Source: Polytrichum commune (lineage: Eukaryota > Streptophyta > Polytrichopsida > Polytrichales > Polytrichaceae). From it: a stretch of DNA of 64,000 nt. Shown here piece by piece: positions 20,595-31,265 of this stretch. The notes below the pieces were generated by a model. That model was not told where the DNA came from, did no database searches, and saw only the letters and a program-made list of their open reading frames with translations. Where the stretch lies: NCBI GenBank assembly GCA_950295325.1, contig OX485809.1, positions 11,594,001 through 11,658,000 of the forward strand, read 5' to 3'. The position numbers and the translations under genes were made by a program. The first letter of the stretch is position 1. Every line of letters begins with the position of its first letter.

Positions 20595-22698
20595 CTAAAT
20601 TATGTTCCATTAGACCTCCCTCGATCTGGACTTCTTGATATGAGCACCTTCTGCAGAATGCAAAGTATCTTACAACACTGGATTATTCATTCAACTTACG
20701 CATTCATTGCATCATTTCACATACCTCTAGGACTCTTCAATACTCTCCAGCAACAATCAGAATTTAGCTACACTGACCCACTCTATTGATTGTTGGCTTT
20801 CTAATTCCTCCCATATTATATCTCTCAATCTGTAGGGAGCTATGCTGACAAATGGCCACAGCTGACCGAGCTGCCTGAAGCCAAGAATGACTTATATCTA
20901 CAAGACTTCTTCTTGCACCCAAGGAAGCAAAAAGGAATGAGCTTGGTGGATCGGCAGAGAATAAAAATGAAGGGCTCTTACCCCTCGGTAGATTGTTGGT
21001 GACACTTGCATGCGAGGAGTGTTGAGAGGTTACAGCAATGCTGAAAAGTTGCTAGTTCTTGTGATGATGCGTGGCATAATCAGATGATGGATTGCTTCAC
21101 CGGGCTAATTCAGATGAAGAGTTTGATTAGTTTGATTAATTCAAATGGAGGCTGGAGCGAGACTACGCCCCATGCTGCAAAGAGACGCCAAAGAGGGCAT
21201 AAAAAAGCCGCCAACTTCTTCCTGACACAGTGCCACCAACCCATGTTGCCCATCATCATTGATGGTTCGGCAACTTTTTTGAAGTCTTGAAGATATGTTT
21301 GTTCGTGTTTAGCAATTAGCAATTTAGCATGGCACAAAGTATTATTAGGGACCGGTTACTTTTTTTTTGCCATTCATTTTGAAGGGTTTACAGAAAATTA
21401 CCCCTTCCTTTCTGAAGGGTTGCAAAATATTTTGAAGGGAATGTGAAGGGCTGGACCCCAAAATAAGGGTAATAGCCCTTCAATTTTACTCCCTGAGTTC
21501 GGCCTCTCAACCCTTCACACTATGGTCAAAGTCCAAAGGCCGTCACAATTTAAGATGATTACTTTTTTAACAAGGCGACAGACTCTCGAAGGAAGTTTGG
21601 GTCGGACGGGAATGGAAACCCAAACTATGGTCGAGAGGTCGTCAATTTCTTTTCATTAAAAAATCAATCATTGGCAAGATCTTGGCCGTTAGATTGAAGG
21701 GGTTATTTTGAGCAAGGAATAAAGTGGGATGCTCCTTTGGGTTTGGACTTTGGGCTTAGCCTTTGGAGGCTTCACACTATGCCCGGCCGAAGGCTCCACT
21801 TTCTATATTTTATTGGCTATTTTCAGCTCATTTCTTTGGACTCTCAACAAAGTTTGGCCACTCAATCCCACATCCTCTCGACTTGGACGGCCATAGTGTG
21901 AAGCGGCCCTCATACATGTTGAAGTATTCTGGATCCTTGGGGCAACATTCAAATTTCCTAGTGTAGATATTGATGGAGGCATTTTTAATTAGGATGTTGT
22001 GAGCCCAAAAGGGTGCCCACATTTAGTCTTAGACCCTTGAAACGTTAGTTGATGCACTTTGAAGTAGCATGTTACTTCACAAAAATATAAAAAGAGTGAA
22101 ATGTTAGTCTTAGAAGTACCATGTTGTAAGAGGCTAGGATGTGAGTTGTTATTGTGTTTTTACCTTCGGAAGGATTTGAGTGAATGAGGATAGGTAAGGA
22201 GAACTTGGATTGAGTAGTTAGTGAGTAGGCTAGTACAAATGGATGGAGACAACCAAAGTGACTCAAGAGGCAAGTGCATTCGAATTGGGATGAATGGAGG
22301 ATCACATGGAGCGCACAAGTGGACCACCTCATCATGGCCACTTAATGGGGAAGGCCCAAGGAAGAATGCAAGGTGGAGGATAAGCAAATTCTCAAAGCAC
22401 CAATCAAATCACGAGTTAAGCATCGTGGTTTGAATTAAGTGGTGAGCGACGATTTGGGAAAGTAAGGGGAGAAAGTTATGGCGGCGGAAAGCGAAGGAGG
22501 CTAAGTTTGGGTTGAAGCATCCCAAGTTTGGTAAAGTGTGGTAGGTAGAAAGCCAAGGCTAGTTAAATGTTCGAATTAGGATCCTTGTTGATCATTTGAG
22601 GGAGGAAGGCTTAGAAGATAGGATTGGCGCCTACTAAGTAGGAGGAAATTTCAAGGGCTTATCGTGAGCCTTGAGGGTGCTCACCCCCTCAAGCTTAC

Positions 22699-22706
22699 TA
22701 TATAAT
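22699..22706 (+). promoter_or_regulatory. putative TATA box of the retrotransposon LTR
   Basis: TATATAAT in a C/T-rich context (CTTACTATATAATCCCTC). The same box occurs at 32028-32035 in the 3' LTR and, inverted, in the solo LTR. The start site is not demonstrated. Confidence 0.5.
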
Positions 22707-23217
22707 CCCTCATTCTTCCCTCACTCATCCTCTCTTTCCTTTGTGCTCCAAGGCACCCCACGAGTTATAAGTGTGGGTGTGGGAAGCCATATTGGAGCAC
22801 ATGTGTGTGCTTAGTTTTTAGTTTGAGAGCCAAGGCTTGTTAGCCTTGAAGAGGGCTTGACCTCTTGGTAGAATTAGTGTTGACGTGAAGGATTTTAAAG
22901 TTAATTCATGATTCCAATTTGTGGTACTTTAAGTTCATGTTTTGAATACACGTGGTTGCAAGTTCCATGTTTAAGAGTTGAGCACTTGATGTTGTGATGA
23001 GTGCAAAAATATACTTGTGTGGATTAGTTAGTCTTAGTGAAGTTAGGAAATTCTCTCTCCCCCTCTCCTCTCTAGGATTTTAGGATTTTAGGATTAGAGA
23101 AGAATTGTGTGATTAGAAAGGGGTTGTTAGTAGAATTAGGGAAATTAGGTAGGAAGATTAGTTAAGGGCTTGAATAATTAGTGAGGTAGTTGGGGATTAC
23201 AACTACAAAGTTGTGGG

Positions 23218-23430
23218 TTCATGAAGGAGCTGGGTTTATGAAGGAGCTGGGTTTGTTTAGTTAGAAAGTAAAGAGCTGCGTTCATGAAGGAGCTGGGTTT
23301 ATGAAGGAGCTGGGTTTGTTTAGTTAGAAGCTAAGAAGCTGGGTTTATGAAGGAGCTGGGTTTATGAAGGAGCTAGGTTTATGTAATTAGAAAGTAAAGA
23401 GATGGGTTCATGAAGGAGCTTAGTAGATAG
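23218..23430 (+). repeat. minisatellite inside the LTR
   Basis: Tandem variants of ATGAAGGAGCTGGGTTT are arranged in pairs and separated by GTTTAGTTAGAAAGTAAAGA-type spacers, with seven copies of GAAGGAGCT. The same array is at 32547-32759 and, inverted, at 34609-34821. Confidence 0.8.
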
Positions 23431-24120
23431 CCTACCTAATTAGCTCATAGACAAGTAGTTAGTTACATTATGCTAGTTAGTGTTATGTGTGGCTTTCACA
23501 AGTAAATGTATTTGAGATTGACTATAGAGAATAGTGTTTTTTTTAACACTTGCATCCTCTCTTTAAAAATAAACCACGTGCACAACTTAATGGAGAATGT
23601 GGAGCACTCTCGCGATGGCAAGACAAAGGAAGCAAAGACCAAAGGTGCGAGGGAGAGATTGACATAAGTCACATAAGTATTTCTTAATACTTAAAGGCTT
23701 ATGTACGGTATGGAGACACCAAGTGAGACCTCTTATAGTAGCGATACGGAATACACAAGTGATAGTTCAAGTGGTAGTATAGAGTCAACGGCACGGACTC
23801 CATTTAGGAGAGGGATATCCTTAAGGGCTTGTGTAGCTAAAGCAGCCGGATGGACGTTAGAAGCAAACAAAGACAAAATAGCACCCGAGCATAAGGAGGT
23901 TAAAATAACATAGTTAACTTGTGCATTCTTCACATGCGTATTGAAATCGTACATTGAGTTGTTAAAAGTGAAATTCCAGTTAAATCCAAGACCACTTGAA
24001 GGGTGAACCTTGCACTATGGACTCATCCAAGTCCAAATCCAATACCGCGGAGGAATGTGAGCCCAAACCCACTACTCGGACTACGGACGCTTAAGGGTGG
24101 GGGGTTTGGCCTCACATAAT

Positions 24121-24140
24121 TGGTGCGTCTGCCGGGAGCG
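24121..24140 (+). other. putative primer binding site
   Basis: Starts TGGTGCGTCTGCCGGGAG, 4 nt after the 5' LTR. TGG is the complement of the tRNA CCA end, and the GCCGGG block at the same spacing resembles tRNA-Asp-type sites of plant gypsy elements. The match is imperfect, so the primer tRNA is uncertain. Confidence 0.6.
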
Positions 24141-25328
24141 AAGCGGAAGGTAGTTACAAGACTTGGAGGCGACTAGGAGACTTGGAGGCAACTAGGAAAA
24201 ATTGGAGACACAAACTTGAGAGAAGGGAAGGAACACCCGAAACTCGGTAAGTATTCTCTCTTTGGGTTACATTTGAATTCATTGTATTTCAACTATTCCT
24301 TGGAATGAATTGCATTGTCAATTACGCAAATTCATTTTTGAGGAAGGAGCGCGGCGAAGGTACGTCCTCAACCTTTTTGGGGATTTGCTAAGAACTTAAA
24401 AGGAACCTATAACCGAGTAGCTCATTAAAACATTAGAGGGTAAATTCACCTTAGGACATTGAACTTTGACACTCACCTCGGGGTGAGTCTCAAAGTTTTG
24501 GGAGTTGTCATTTCATGCTCTAGATTAAATTAATATTTCACAAAGTTTATGGTGTTGTTACATTGAGTCACGATTGAGGGGAGTGCTAACTCACAGGGGG
24601 ATGCGATTGCTCAAGGTATATTTATTTCTTCAAAGTGAACTCATTAACTAATTAAGGAATGCCTTTTGTACTCGTGATTGTTGTTATCCGTTGTAGAGGG
24701 TAATTCCCGAATTGTGGATGGTGTGAGAAGTTGAAGGGTGAAGCCTCGACTTTTAACATAATCTACTCGGAAGGTCACCCCCTCACAATCGGTATTGTGG
24801 TGAGTGTTAATTTGCGGGAAGGTGCGGAGGTGATGCTCCGACTTAACCAAAAAATTAACATGAACATGCCTATCCCCTATTGGGATTCTTTCACCTAAGT
24901 GGGCTTGCAGGTTCTTTTCCTCACCTCCTAAAAAAATTATAACCACACCAAGACAAGTGAAAATATTAAGAGGGGAATTGCTAGGATTATGTGTGGTCAA
25001 GTGAGGGTCGATCGATTCTTATGGAATGCAAGGTAGGACTCGCTCACAAAAACCAAGTTTGATAGTAGGACTAGAGAAATCTACTCGAAAGAGGCGGTCC
25101 TCTAAAATCAGTGATAGATTAGAACAAGATAATGTTAGAATATAGAGTTGTTTGAACGTCGAACCTAGGACTAGGTCAATTCTAGACACCTTAGAACTTG
25201 GAGCTCAACTTGAAGAGGAGATCACTCCCTCCAAATTGAGTGGTGAAACTTCTTCGGAAAATTACACACTTAGAGAAGAATTCCCGGTAGAAGTTGATAG
25301 GGGATTGTTGAATAGTTCACCGGTCACC
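24141..25328 (+). other. retrotransposon leader, no separate gene seen
   Basis: About 1.2 kb between the primer site and the likely gag-pol ATG. There is no convincing sense ORF; a 118-codon frame on the opposite strand (25000-24644) has no family features. This probably acts as an untranslated leader with packaging signals, which is inference. Confidence 0.5.
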
Positions 25329-28300
25329 ATGGCCGAGGAACGGGGGATGGATCCACCACCCATACCCCCAATTCCGCCCATACCTCCTATACCTCCAATA
25401 GACCCATTGGTTAGGCCAAGAGGCCTACCAATTGTGGTTCCACAAAATTTAGCGGCGATGGATATGCCATCTCATCTCCCTAAATTTTATGGGACCAAGG
25501 ATGAGGACCCCTCTCGGCACATGGAACGGTATATCGAACGGTTGGCTAGCTTCCTCATAACCGACCCGGGTTATTGGTTAGTGTGGTTTCCTACCACTCT
25601 AGAGGGGGAAGCCTATGAATGGTATCGGGATCATGCCGAGGGACATTTTAGGGGATGGGAACAATTACAAAGGGAGTTTCTTAACGAATTTAGGCCGGAA
25701 GTGGGTCAAAGTACCGCATTAAGGGCATTGTCGTCATTGAAGCAAGGAAGGGAGGAAGAAATTTCGGCTTACATTAGGAGGTTTGATTTAGTGTGCACTA
25801 GATTTGTGGGTACCATGCTCAACGACGACACGCTAAAGCAATTTTTCATTCAAGGGTTTTTTAAGTCCGGAACTATTAGGGGTGTTCTAGAAAGGAATCC
25901 CTTGACCTTGGCGGATGCCAAGCGTGCGGCTAGAGATATTGAAAACTTGGATAAAGATCACGAAAGGCTATGGAGAAGGGAGGATGAATTGATCCCACAA
26001 TTCATCCCCATACGCCCTAGGGTGGTAGCGGTAGAACCCGCTAAGTATGAGAACCAAATTCCATATGCCATTGTGGACACCGGTCCCCGACCTTTAGCGG
26101 TTAGGGAACCGGCACCTCTTTTGGCACTACCGGCCCCTAGAACGGATCCACACTTGGAGGAGGTTGAGAGAAGACTAGGTGCTAGCCAACTAGGATTCCA
26201 AGAGGCTATGATAAAACAAATGCAAAGCCTCACGGATCAAATGTCATTAATGATCCGGAGTCAACAACCGGGGCCTCCACCCCCGGTTGAGTCGGGTAGG
26301 CATTCTTCCGGATTATGGTGTGTCCAATGTGGCCAACCGGGCCACACGCGTCAATTTTGTAGAAGTGGACAAAACCGTGACCAAAGAGGAAACGGTAACC
26401 CACCTCAACAAAATCAACGAGGTCAAGCGCCACCTCACTATGGAAATGGAAGCAATAGAGGACCACAACCTAGAGGGCAAGGTGGCCAAAATTTAGAGAA
26501 GAAGGAATTTCATCCCTTTTGTGGAAGGTGGCACGCTCAAGGACAATGTTGGTCCGAAGGTCAAGAGTTTAATTGTAGCAATTGTGGAGGAAGTCATCCC
26601 TCGGATACGTGTCGCCAACCGGACAAAATAATTAATGTCCCTTACCCGGTGGCTAATCCACAACAACAAGCAAGGGATAATATGCGAGGTGCTAGGCCAC
26701 AAGGAGTACCGGCCAATGAACTTAGGCCACCTAACTTATACTATGACCATAGTAATGCTAGGCAAACTTTTCATCCACCGGCGGGCTTGCAAACTACAAC
26801 CGGTTACATTCCAATACAAAATAGACAAGGAGTTCCACCTAATGGTAGTAACGGGAGACAAGCGCCTCCAACGGATCCGGGACCATCTAACTCCCAAGAT
26901 GTTAGGTTCATGGATGGAGTGTTGGAGGCCACATGTGATGACATGCTTCCTCTCCCAACGAGAATTGGAGAGGAGCAAAGTCAATGGCCTCCTCACACCA
27001 ATGCTATTACATATGAGTTAGTGAAGGGTAAGGGTGTGGTTGAAGAAGCACCTGCACTAGCGGTAACTACTAGGGCTAGGAGAGGGGATGCCCCGTTGGA
27101 GGTAGGAATAGGAGAGCAAGGAAATTACTCTTCGGATGAAGAGATTAATCTCTCCGAGTTGGATAGGGTAGCTAGAAGAGCTACTAAGGATGTGGAGAGG
27201 GAAAATATAATTTTACAAGATAGGGAGAGGACTAATGCGGTACATGACTTGGATAATAGCGATGTGGGTGAATGGGAAGGACCGGGGGTTCCCGTAGACG
27301 AATTCGACGTAGTGGGTAATTCTAAGGTGGAAAGATCTACCGGGTACGACTTGTGGGCGGACCTTAGTACACTCAAGGCGGATATTACTTTCGGCCAACT
27401 ATTGGAAATTTCACCCACGGCAAGGAAAACATTAAAGGAGGGAATGCCGGTACACAAGAGGATGAGGAAGGTGAAAGCTAAAATAGCCGCTAGGATCCAA
27501 TCACAAGGTGGAAGAGACGTGAAAGCTATAGAAATAGAAGTTGTTATAGTAGATAAGGTGGTTCCTAATGTGCTAGTCGACGGAGGGAGTAGTCTAAATA
27601 TACTACCGGAGGATACTATGAAAAAATTGGGACTTGGACTCACGGGGCCTTCACCTTTGGTCATAAATATGGCAAATCAAAGTTCGACTACGCCTTTGGG
27701 GATGATCAAGGATTGTAGAATGACTACGGGAGGTGAGGAGTACTTGGTCACCTCCCATGTCATTAAAATGCACTCCAACAAGGACACCTTCCCCATTTTG
27801 CTAGGTAGGCCTTGGTTGCGGATGGCGAATGCTATGGTCAATTGGGGTGGACCTAAACCATCCATCACTTATGGTCCGGAGGGTAATAGGGTCATAGTGT
27901 CCATTGGTTCATTAGAAGGATGGATGAAGAGGGAGATGTATTTGCCATTGGAGAAGGAAATTGATGACTTAAACGAGAATGAGATTGGCAAGGCATTGGT
28001 GGGAGTCGTCCATCCCGAAGGTCAAAGGGTTGTTATAGATTCGGGCTCGGGAAGTCTAGGTCCTAATTTTTACAATTATGGGGATAATGGGGATTATGCC
28101 CAATGGCTAAGGGAGTACCCCGAGTCCGAGGTTGATGTAATGGTTACATTTCACCAAGTAGGCTTAGGGAGTGAATTTCCTAGTGTTAGTTTAGGAGAGG
28201 GCTCATTGTTGGAGCCATGTGAGGTGCTCACCGAGGAAGAGTGGGTTAGCGGTGGGTTAACACCTTGGGTAGATGACGTGGAAGAGGGTGAGGTTAGTTT

Positions 28301-31265
28301 AATTCATGTAGATGGGACTCAAGAGGAGGATGTGATTATTGAGTCATCGAAATTGGAGGAGCCTTTACATTTCAAGACCACGTCTACGGGGATAGTTGTA
28401 GGTCAAGATGTGAAAGATTACCCCAATGTGCCTTCCGATTGGTATCGGAACAAAGAGGAACAAGCACATGTGTCGGAAGCGGATTGGCGGTACGTGGATG
28501 TGAAATTAAAGGATGGAAAAACCCGACAAATGAAGATGGGCTCCAAATTGGGGGAGAAAGAGGTTAGGGAGTATAGCAATTTGGTGGATGAGTTTAGTGA
28601 TACTTTTGCATGGTCCTACGATGAGCTTAAGGGAATTCCTAGGGAAATGGTAGAGCACCGGATTCCTTTAATTCCGGGGGCGAGGCCAATTAGACAAAAG
28701 GAGAGGAGGATGAATCCTCAATTGCAATTGTTGGTGAAAGCGGAATTGGAAAGGTTATTGAAGGCCGGGTTTATCAAGCCGGTGGAAATCACGGATTGGG
28801 TTTCTCCTATGGTCTTAGTAAAGAAAAAAAATGGGAAATTAAGGGTTTGTGTCGACTATAGGAAATTGAATTCGTGCACACAAAAGGATCACTTCCCCTT
28901 ACCTTTTATCACCTTGTTGCTTGAGGAGGTTGGAGGTCATTCGCGATATACCTTTATGGATGGGTATGCGGGTTATAATCAAATTTCCATAGCCCTCCAA
29001 GATATCCATAAAACGGCTTTTACTACACCTTGGGGTACTTTTGTGTGGGTAGTGATGCCATTTGGGTTATGTAATGCCCCGGCTACTTTCCAACGATTAG
29101 TAATGTATATCTTCACCGACTTGTTGTTCAAATCCATGACCGTCTTTGTGGACGATTTTAGCACACAAAGTAATGTGGATGATCACCTACATTGTGTTAG
29201 GGAGGCATTGGTTAGGTGTAGGAAGATGAGGTTAGCATTGAACCCGGATAAGACATTTTTGGGAGTGAATAAGGGAGTGTTGTTGGGTTATGTTGTTAGT
29301 GAGAAAGGTAGAGAACCCGATCCGGATAAGATTGCGGCCATAAGCGACTTGGCAACTCCAACCAATTCCAAGGGGATCTCTAAGTTGTTAGGACATGTGG
29401 GATGGTACCGGGAACTTATTCCTAATTTTTCAAAGATAGCGGTGCCCATTACCCATTTGCTCAAAAAGGATGTCAAATTCGAGTGGACGGATGCTTGTCA
29501 AAAAGCCTTTGAGGAATTGCGGGATAGGTTGAGCACCTATCCGGTGTTGATACCACCCAATTGGGGTAAACCTTTTCACGTCTATTGTGATGCTAGTAAT
29601 GTGGCAATAGGGAGTGCGTTTTGTCAAGCAACGGGAGAAAAAGAGAAGGATCAACCTATAGCTTATGCGAGTAAGCAATTGACCCCCGCCGAAAGAAACT
29701 ACTCTACAACGGAGAGGGAGTGCCTAGCCATGGTGTTTTCCGTTAAAAAGTTTAGGCATTACCTCATGTGCAACCCGGTTGTATTTTTTGTTGACCACAT
29801 GGCTATCAAGTATCTAATTAACAAGGCGGAGTTAAGTGGTAGGTTAGCTAGGTGGGTTTTGTTATTAGAAGAATTCGACTACACGGTGGAATATAAACCG
29901 GGTCGTATGCATTTACAAGCGGACCACTTGTCTAGGTTGTCGGAGGAGATAGGAAAAAATCCGGTAAATGATATGTTAGTAGATGATAGCCTCTTTGTGG
30001 TCACTTCTACACCGGAGTGGTATGCGGGCATAGTGGAATTTCTAACAACCCACAAGTTGCCCAAAGAGTGGACAAAAGAAGAGAGAAGGAAGGTGAGGGT
30101 AAATAGTAGGCAATTTGTTGTAGTGGGCCATAGGTTGTTTAGAAGGGGGTCCGATGGTATTTTACGACGATGCGTGTCAAAAACGGAGGTTGAAGCGATT
30201 TTAATCGCTTGCCACGATAGCGCTTGCGGCGGTCACTTCTCGGGTCAACTCACCGGGCAAAAAATACTTAGAGCGGGCTACTTTTGGCCTACACTATTTA
30301 AGGACGCCCATGACTATGTAAGGAAATGCGACGCTTGCCAACGGTATGCCCGAGACGACCTTAGAATGGAGATGCCTTTACATGTATCATTACCCTTAAT
30401 TCCTTTCGAAAAATGGGGCATCGACTATGTGGGTGAGGTCCATCCCCAATCTTCAAAAGGAATGAAATATATTGTAGTGGCAACCGAGTACCTCACCAAG
30501 TGGGCGGAAGCCAAAGCGGTGAAGACCGACACGGCGGAACACGCGGCAACATTTATGTACGAAAACATAATTTCGCGGTTCGGGGTGCCGAAGATCCTAG
30601 TAAGCGATAGGGGTACTCACTTTTTGAATGACTTGATTCGAGAGATGACAGAGAAATTTAAAATTGATCACCGGAAGACTACTCCCTACCACCCACAAAC
30701 CAATGGACAAACGGAAAGGGTTAACGGAATTTTGGTGAGTATACTACGCAAGACGGTTATAGACTCGAAGCGGGATTGGGATACGAAACTAACGGCGGCA
30801 CTTTGGGCATACCGTACAACCTATAAGGTAACTACGCGTGCTACACCATTTTCCTTAGTCTATGGTCTTGAAGCGACACTACCAATCGAATATGAAGTCG
30901 AGTCACTTAGGGTGGCCGTGAGTACGAGACTTACCGAAAGTCAATCCTTACGAAATCGACTAACCGATTTGGAAGCACTTGACGAAGGGAGGAGAATGGC
31001 GGCTCAACATATTGAGGCAATCCAAAGAAGGAGAAAGATTACTTTCGACAAACGACATAAGAGAAGGGCCCTAACACCGGGAATGATGGTCATGATTCAA
31101 GACGCACGAAAGCTTGAATTTCCGGCGAAATTCAATGCGGTATGGTTAGGACCTTACCTTGTCTATGAGGTCTTTCCTAATAATTCAATTCAATTGGAAA
31201 CGTTGAAGGGTGAGCTCTTTCCTACCCGTACATCGGGAAGTAGATGTAAGGAGTACCGAGCTTGA
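25329..31265 (+). CDS. gag-pol polyprotein of the Ty3/gypsy element
   Basis: One frame from ATG 25329 (context CACCATGG) to TGA 31265, 1978 residues. The frame is open further back to 25152, but without an ATG. In order: a proline-isoleucine repeat (IPPIPPIPP); the gag domain (HLPKFYG...YEWYRDHAEG); a CCHC knuckle at 26319-26360 (CVQCGQPGHTRQFC) with a second Cys-rich segment; a retroviral-type protease with catalytic Asp at 27579 (LVDGGSSLNIL); reverse transcriptase with FVDDF, aspartates at 29151; RNase H (HVYCDASNVAIG near 29575); an integrase HHCC finger (30211-30345); and the integrase core with D at 30423, D at 30606 and E at 30714. All catalytic residues looked for are present and no stop or frameshift was found. 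Gag and pol share one frame, so proteins must be released by the protease. Confidence 0.95.
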   Translation: MAEERGMDPPPIPPIPPIPPIPPIDPLVRPRGLPIVVPQNLAAMDMPSHLPKFYGTKDEDPSRHMERYIERLASFLITDPGYWLVWFPTTLEGEAYEWYRDHAEGHFRGWEQLQREFLNEFRPEVGQSTALRALSSLKQGREEEISAYIRRFDLVCTRFVGTMLNDDTLKQFFIQGFFKSGTIRGVLERNPLTLADAKRAARDIENLDKDHERLWRREDELIPQFIPIRPRVVAVEPAKYENQIPYAIVDTGPRPLAVREPAPLLALPAPRTDPHLEEVERRLGASQLGFQEAMIKQMQSLTDQMSLMIRSQQPGPPPPVESGRHSSGLWCVQCGQPGHTRQFCRSGQNRDQRGNGNPPQQNQRGQAPPHYGNGSNRGPQPRGQGGQNLEKKEFHPFCGRWHAQGQCWSEGQEFNCSNCGGSHPSDTCRQPDKIINVPYPVANPQQQARDNMRGARPQGVPANELRPPNLYYDHSNARQTFHPPAGLQTTTGYIPIQNRQGVPPNGSNGRQAPPTDPGPSNSQDVRFMDGVLEATCDDMLPLPTRIGEEQSQWPPHTNAITYELVKGKGVVEEAPALAVTTRARRGDAPLEVGIGEQGNYSSDEEINLSELDRVARRATKDVERENIILQDRERTNAVHDLDNSDVGEWEGPGVPVDEFDVVGNSKVERSTGYDLWADLSTLKADITFGQLLEISPTARKTLKEGMPVHKRMRKVKAKIAARIQSQGGRDVKAIEIEVVIVDKVVPNVLVDGGSSLNILPEDTMKKLGLGLTGPSPLVINMANQSSTTPLGMIKDCRMTTGGEEYLVTSHVIKMHSNKDTFPILLGRPWLRMANAMVNWGGPKPSITYGPEGNRVIVSIGSLEGWMKREMYLPLEKEIDDLNENEIGKALVGVVHPEGQRVVIDSGSGSLGPNFYNYGDNGDYAQWLREYPESEVDVMVTFHQVGLGSEFPSVSLGEGSLLEPCEVLTEEEWVSGGLTPWVDDVEEGEVSLIHVDGTQEEDVIIESSKLEEPLHFKTTSTGIVVGQDVKDYPNVPSDWYRNKEEQAHVSEADWRYVDVKLKDGKTRQMKMGSKLGEKEVREYSNLVDEFSDTFAWSYDELKGIPREMVEHRIPLIPGARPIRQKERRMNPQLQLLVKAELERLLKAGFIKPVEITDWVSPMVLVKKKNGKLRVCVDYRKLNSCTQKDHFPLPFITLLLEEVGGHSRYTFMDGYAGYNQISIALQDIHKTAFTTPWGTFVWVVMPFGLCNAPATFQRLVMYIFTDLLFKSMTVFVDDFSTQSNVDDHLHCVREALVRCRKMRLALNPDKTFLGVNKGVLLGYVVSEKGREPDPDKIAAISDLATPTNSKGISKLLGHVGWYRELIPNFSKIAVPITHLLKKDVKFEWTDACQKAFEELRDRLSTYPVLIPPNWGKPFHVYCDASNVAIGSAFCQATGEKEKDQPIAYASKQLTPAERNYSTTERECLAMVFSVKKFRHYLMCNPVVFFVDHMAIKYLINKAELSGRLARWVLLLEEFDYTVEYKPGRMHLQADHLSRLSEEIGKNPVNDMLVDDSLFVVTSTPEWYAGIVEFLTTHKLPKEWTKEERRKVRVNSRQFVVVGHRLFRRGSDGILRRCVSKTEVEAILIACHDSACGGHFSGQLTGQKILRAGYFWPTLFKDAHDYVRKCDACQRYARDDLRMEMPLHVSLPLIPFEKWGIDYVGEVHPQSSKGMKYIVVATEYLTKWAEAKAVKTDTAEHAATFMYENIISRFGVPKILVSDRGTHFLNDLIREMTEKFKIDHRKTTPYHPQTNGQTERVNGILVSILRKTVIDSKRDWDTKLTAALWAYRTTYKVTTRATPFSLVYGLEATLPIEYEVESLRVAVSTRLTESQSLRNRLTDLEALDEGRRMAAQHIEAIQRRRKITFDKRHKRRALTPGMMVMIQDARKLEFPAKFNAVWLGPYLVYEVFPNNSIQLETLKGELFPTRTSGSRCKEYRA

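Larger units (their letters stand above)
15789..21495 (-). mobile_element. hAT transposon, 5.7 kb, with captured host gene fragment
   Basis: The terminal inverted repeats are CAGGGAGTAAATTTGAAGGG on the left and, read inwards, CAGGGAGTAAAATTGAAGGG on the right. The CAGGG start and the 8-bp duplication are classic hAT features. GAAGGG-type motifs are clustered near both ends (15800-15890 and 21390-21490), as expected for subterminal transposase-binding sites. Inside are a minus-strand transposase gene (18738-16134) interrupted by two stops, a duplicated 150-bp segment (18896-19046 and 20446-20594), and between those copies a piece of a JmjC demethylase gene. The element inserted into an older MITE. 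Because its own transposase is broken, it would need help in trans to move. Confidence 0.88.
15781..21503. repeat. 8-bp target site duplication AGTTCGGC around the hAT element
   Basis: AGTTCGGC at 15781-15788 directly precedes the left end CAGGGAGTAAA. The identical octamer at 21496-21503 directly follows the right end TTTACTCCCTG. An exact 8-bp duplication is the hallmark of hAT insertion. Confidence 0.9.
15711..21909. mobile_element. Harbinger-like MITE interrupted by the hAT element
   Basis: The ends are inverted: GGGCGCTTCACACTATGGCC at 15711 and GGCCATAGTGTGAAGCGGCCC at 21909. Without the hAT insertion the element would be about 480 bp. Its terminal motif (TTCACACTATGG behind GGGC) is shared with 42855-43186 and 50181-50598, which have 3-bp TTA/TAA duplications typical of PIF/Harbinger MITEs. 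At this copy the flanks (GGA/TCA) do not match, so its own target duplication has decayed or the border is slightly off. Confidence 0.65.
21998..24116 (+). repeat. 5' long terminal repeat
   Basis: 2119 bp with short inverted ends TGTGAG...CTCACA. A plausible TATA box (TATATAAT) lies at 22699-22706, about 700 bp in, and would drive the genomic transcript. A minisatellite built on ATGAAGGAGCTGGGTTT, with seven GAAGGAGCT units, occupies about 23218-23430. The short open frames inside are not convincing genes. Confidence 0.95.

Noticed and set aside
23218-23430. Regular repeats in the LTR as a possible CRISPR-like array
   Set aside because: The units are adjacent minisatellite copies inside an LTR of a plant retrotransposon, without unique spacers of constant length.
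22072-23954. Five short frames repeated in each LTR copy
   Set aside because: They recur only because the LTRs are identical and overlap each other on both strands; no family features.
24644-25000. A 118-codon minus-strand frame in the retrotransposon leader
   Set aside because: It has no recognisable features and is opposite to the element's transcription.
25152-25328. Start of gag-pol at 25152
   Set aside because: The codon there is TTG. The first ATG in frame, with a good context, is at 25329, so the upstream 59 codons are probably untranslated.
27125-27664. A 179-codon frame on the minus strand inside gag-pol
   Set aside because: It lies opposite the protease region of an intact gag-pol and has serine/threonine-rich composition typical of an antisense shadow.
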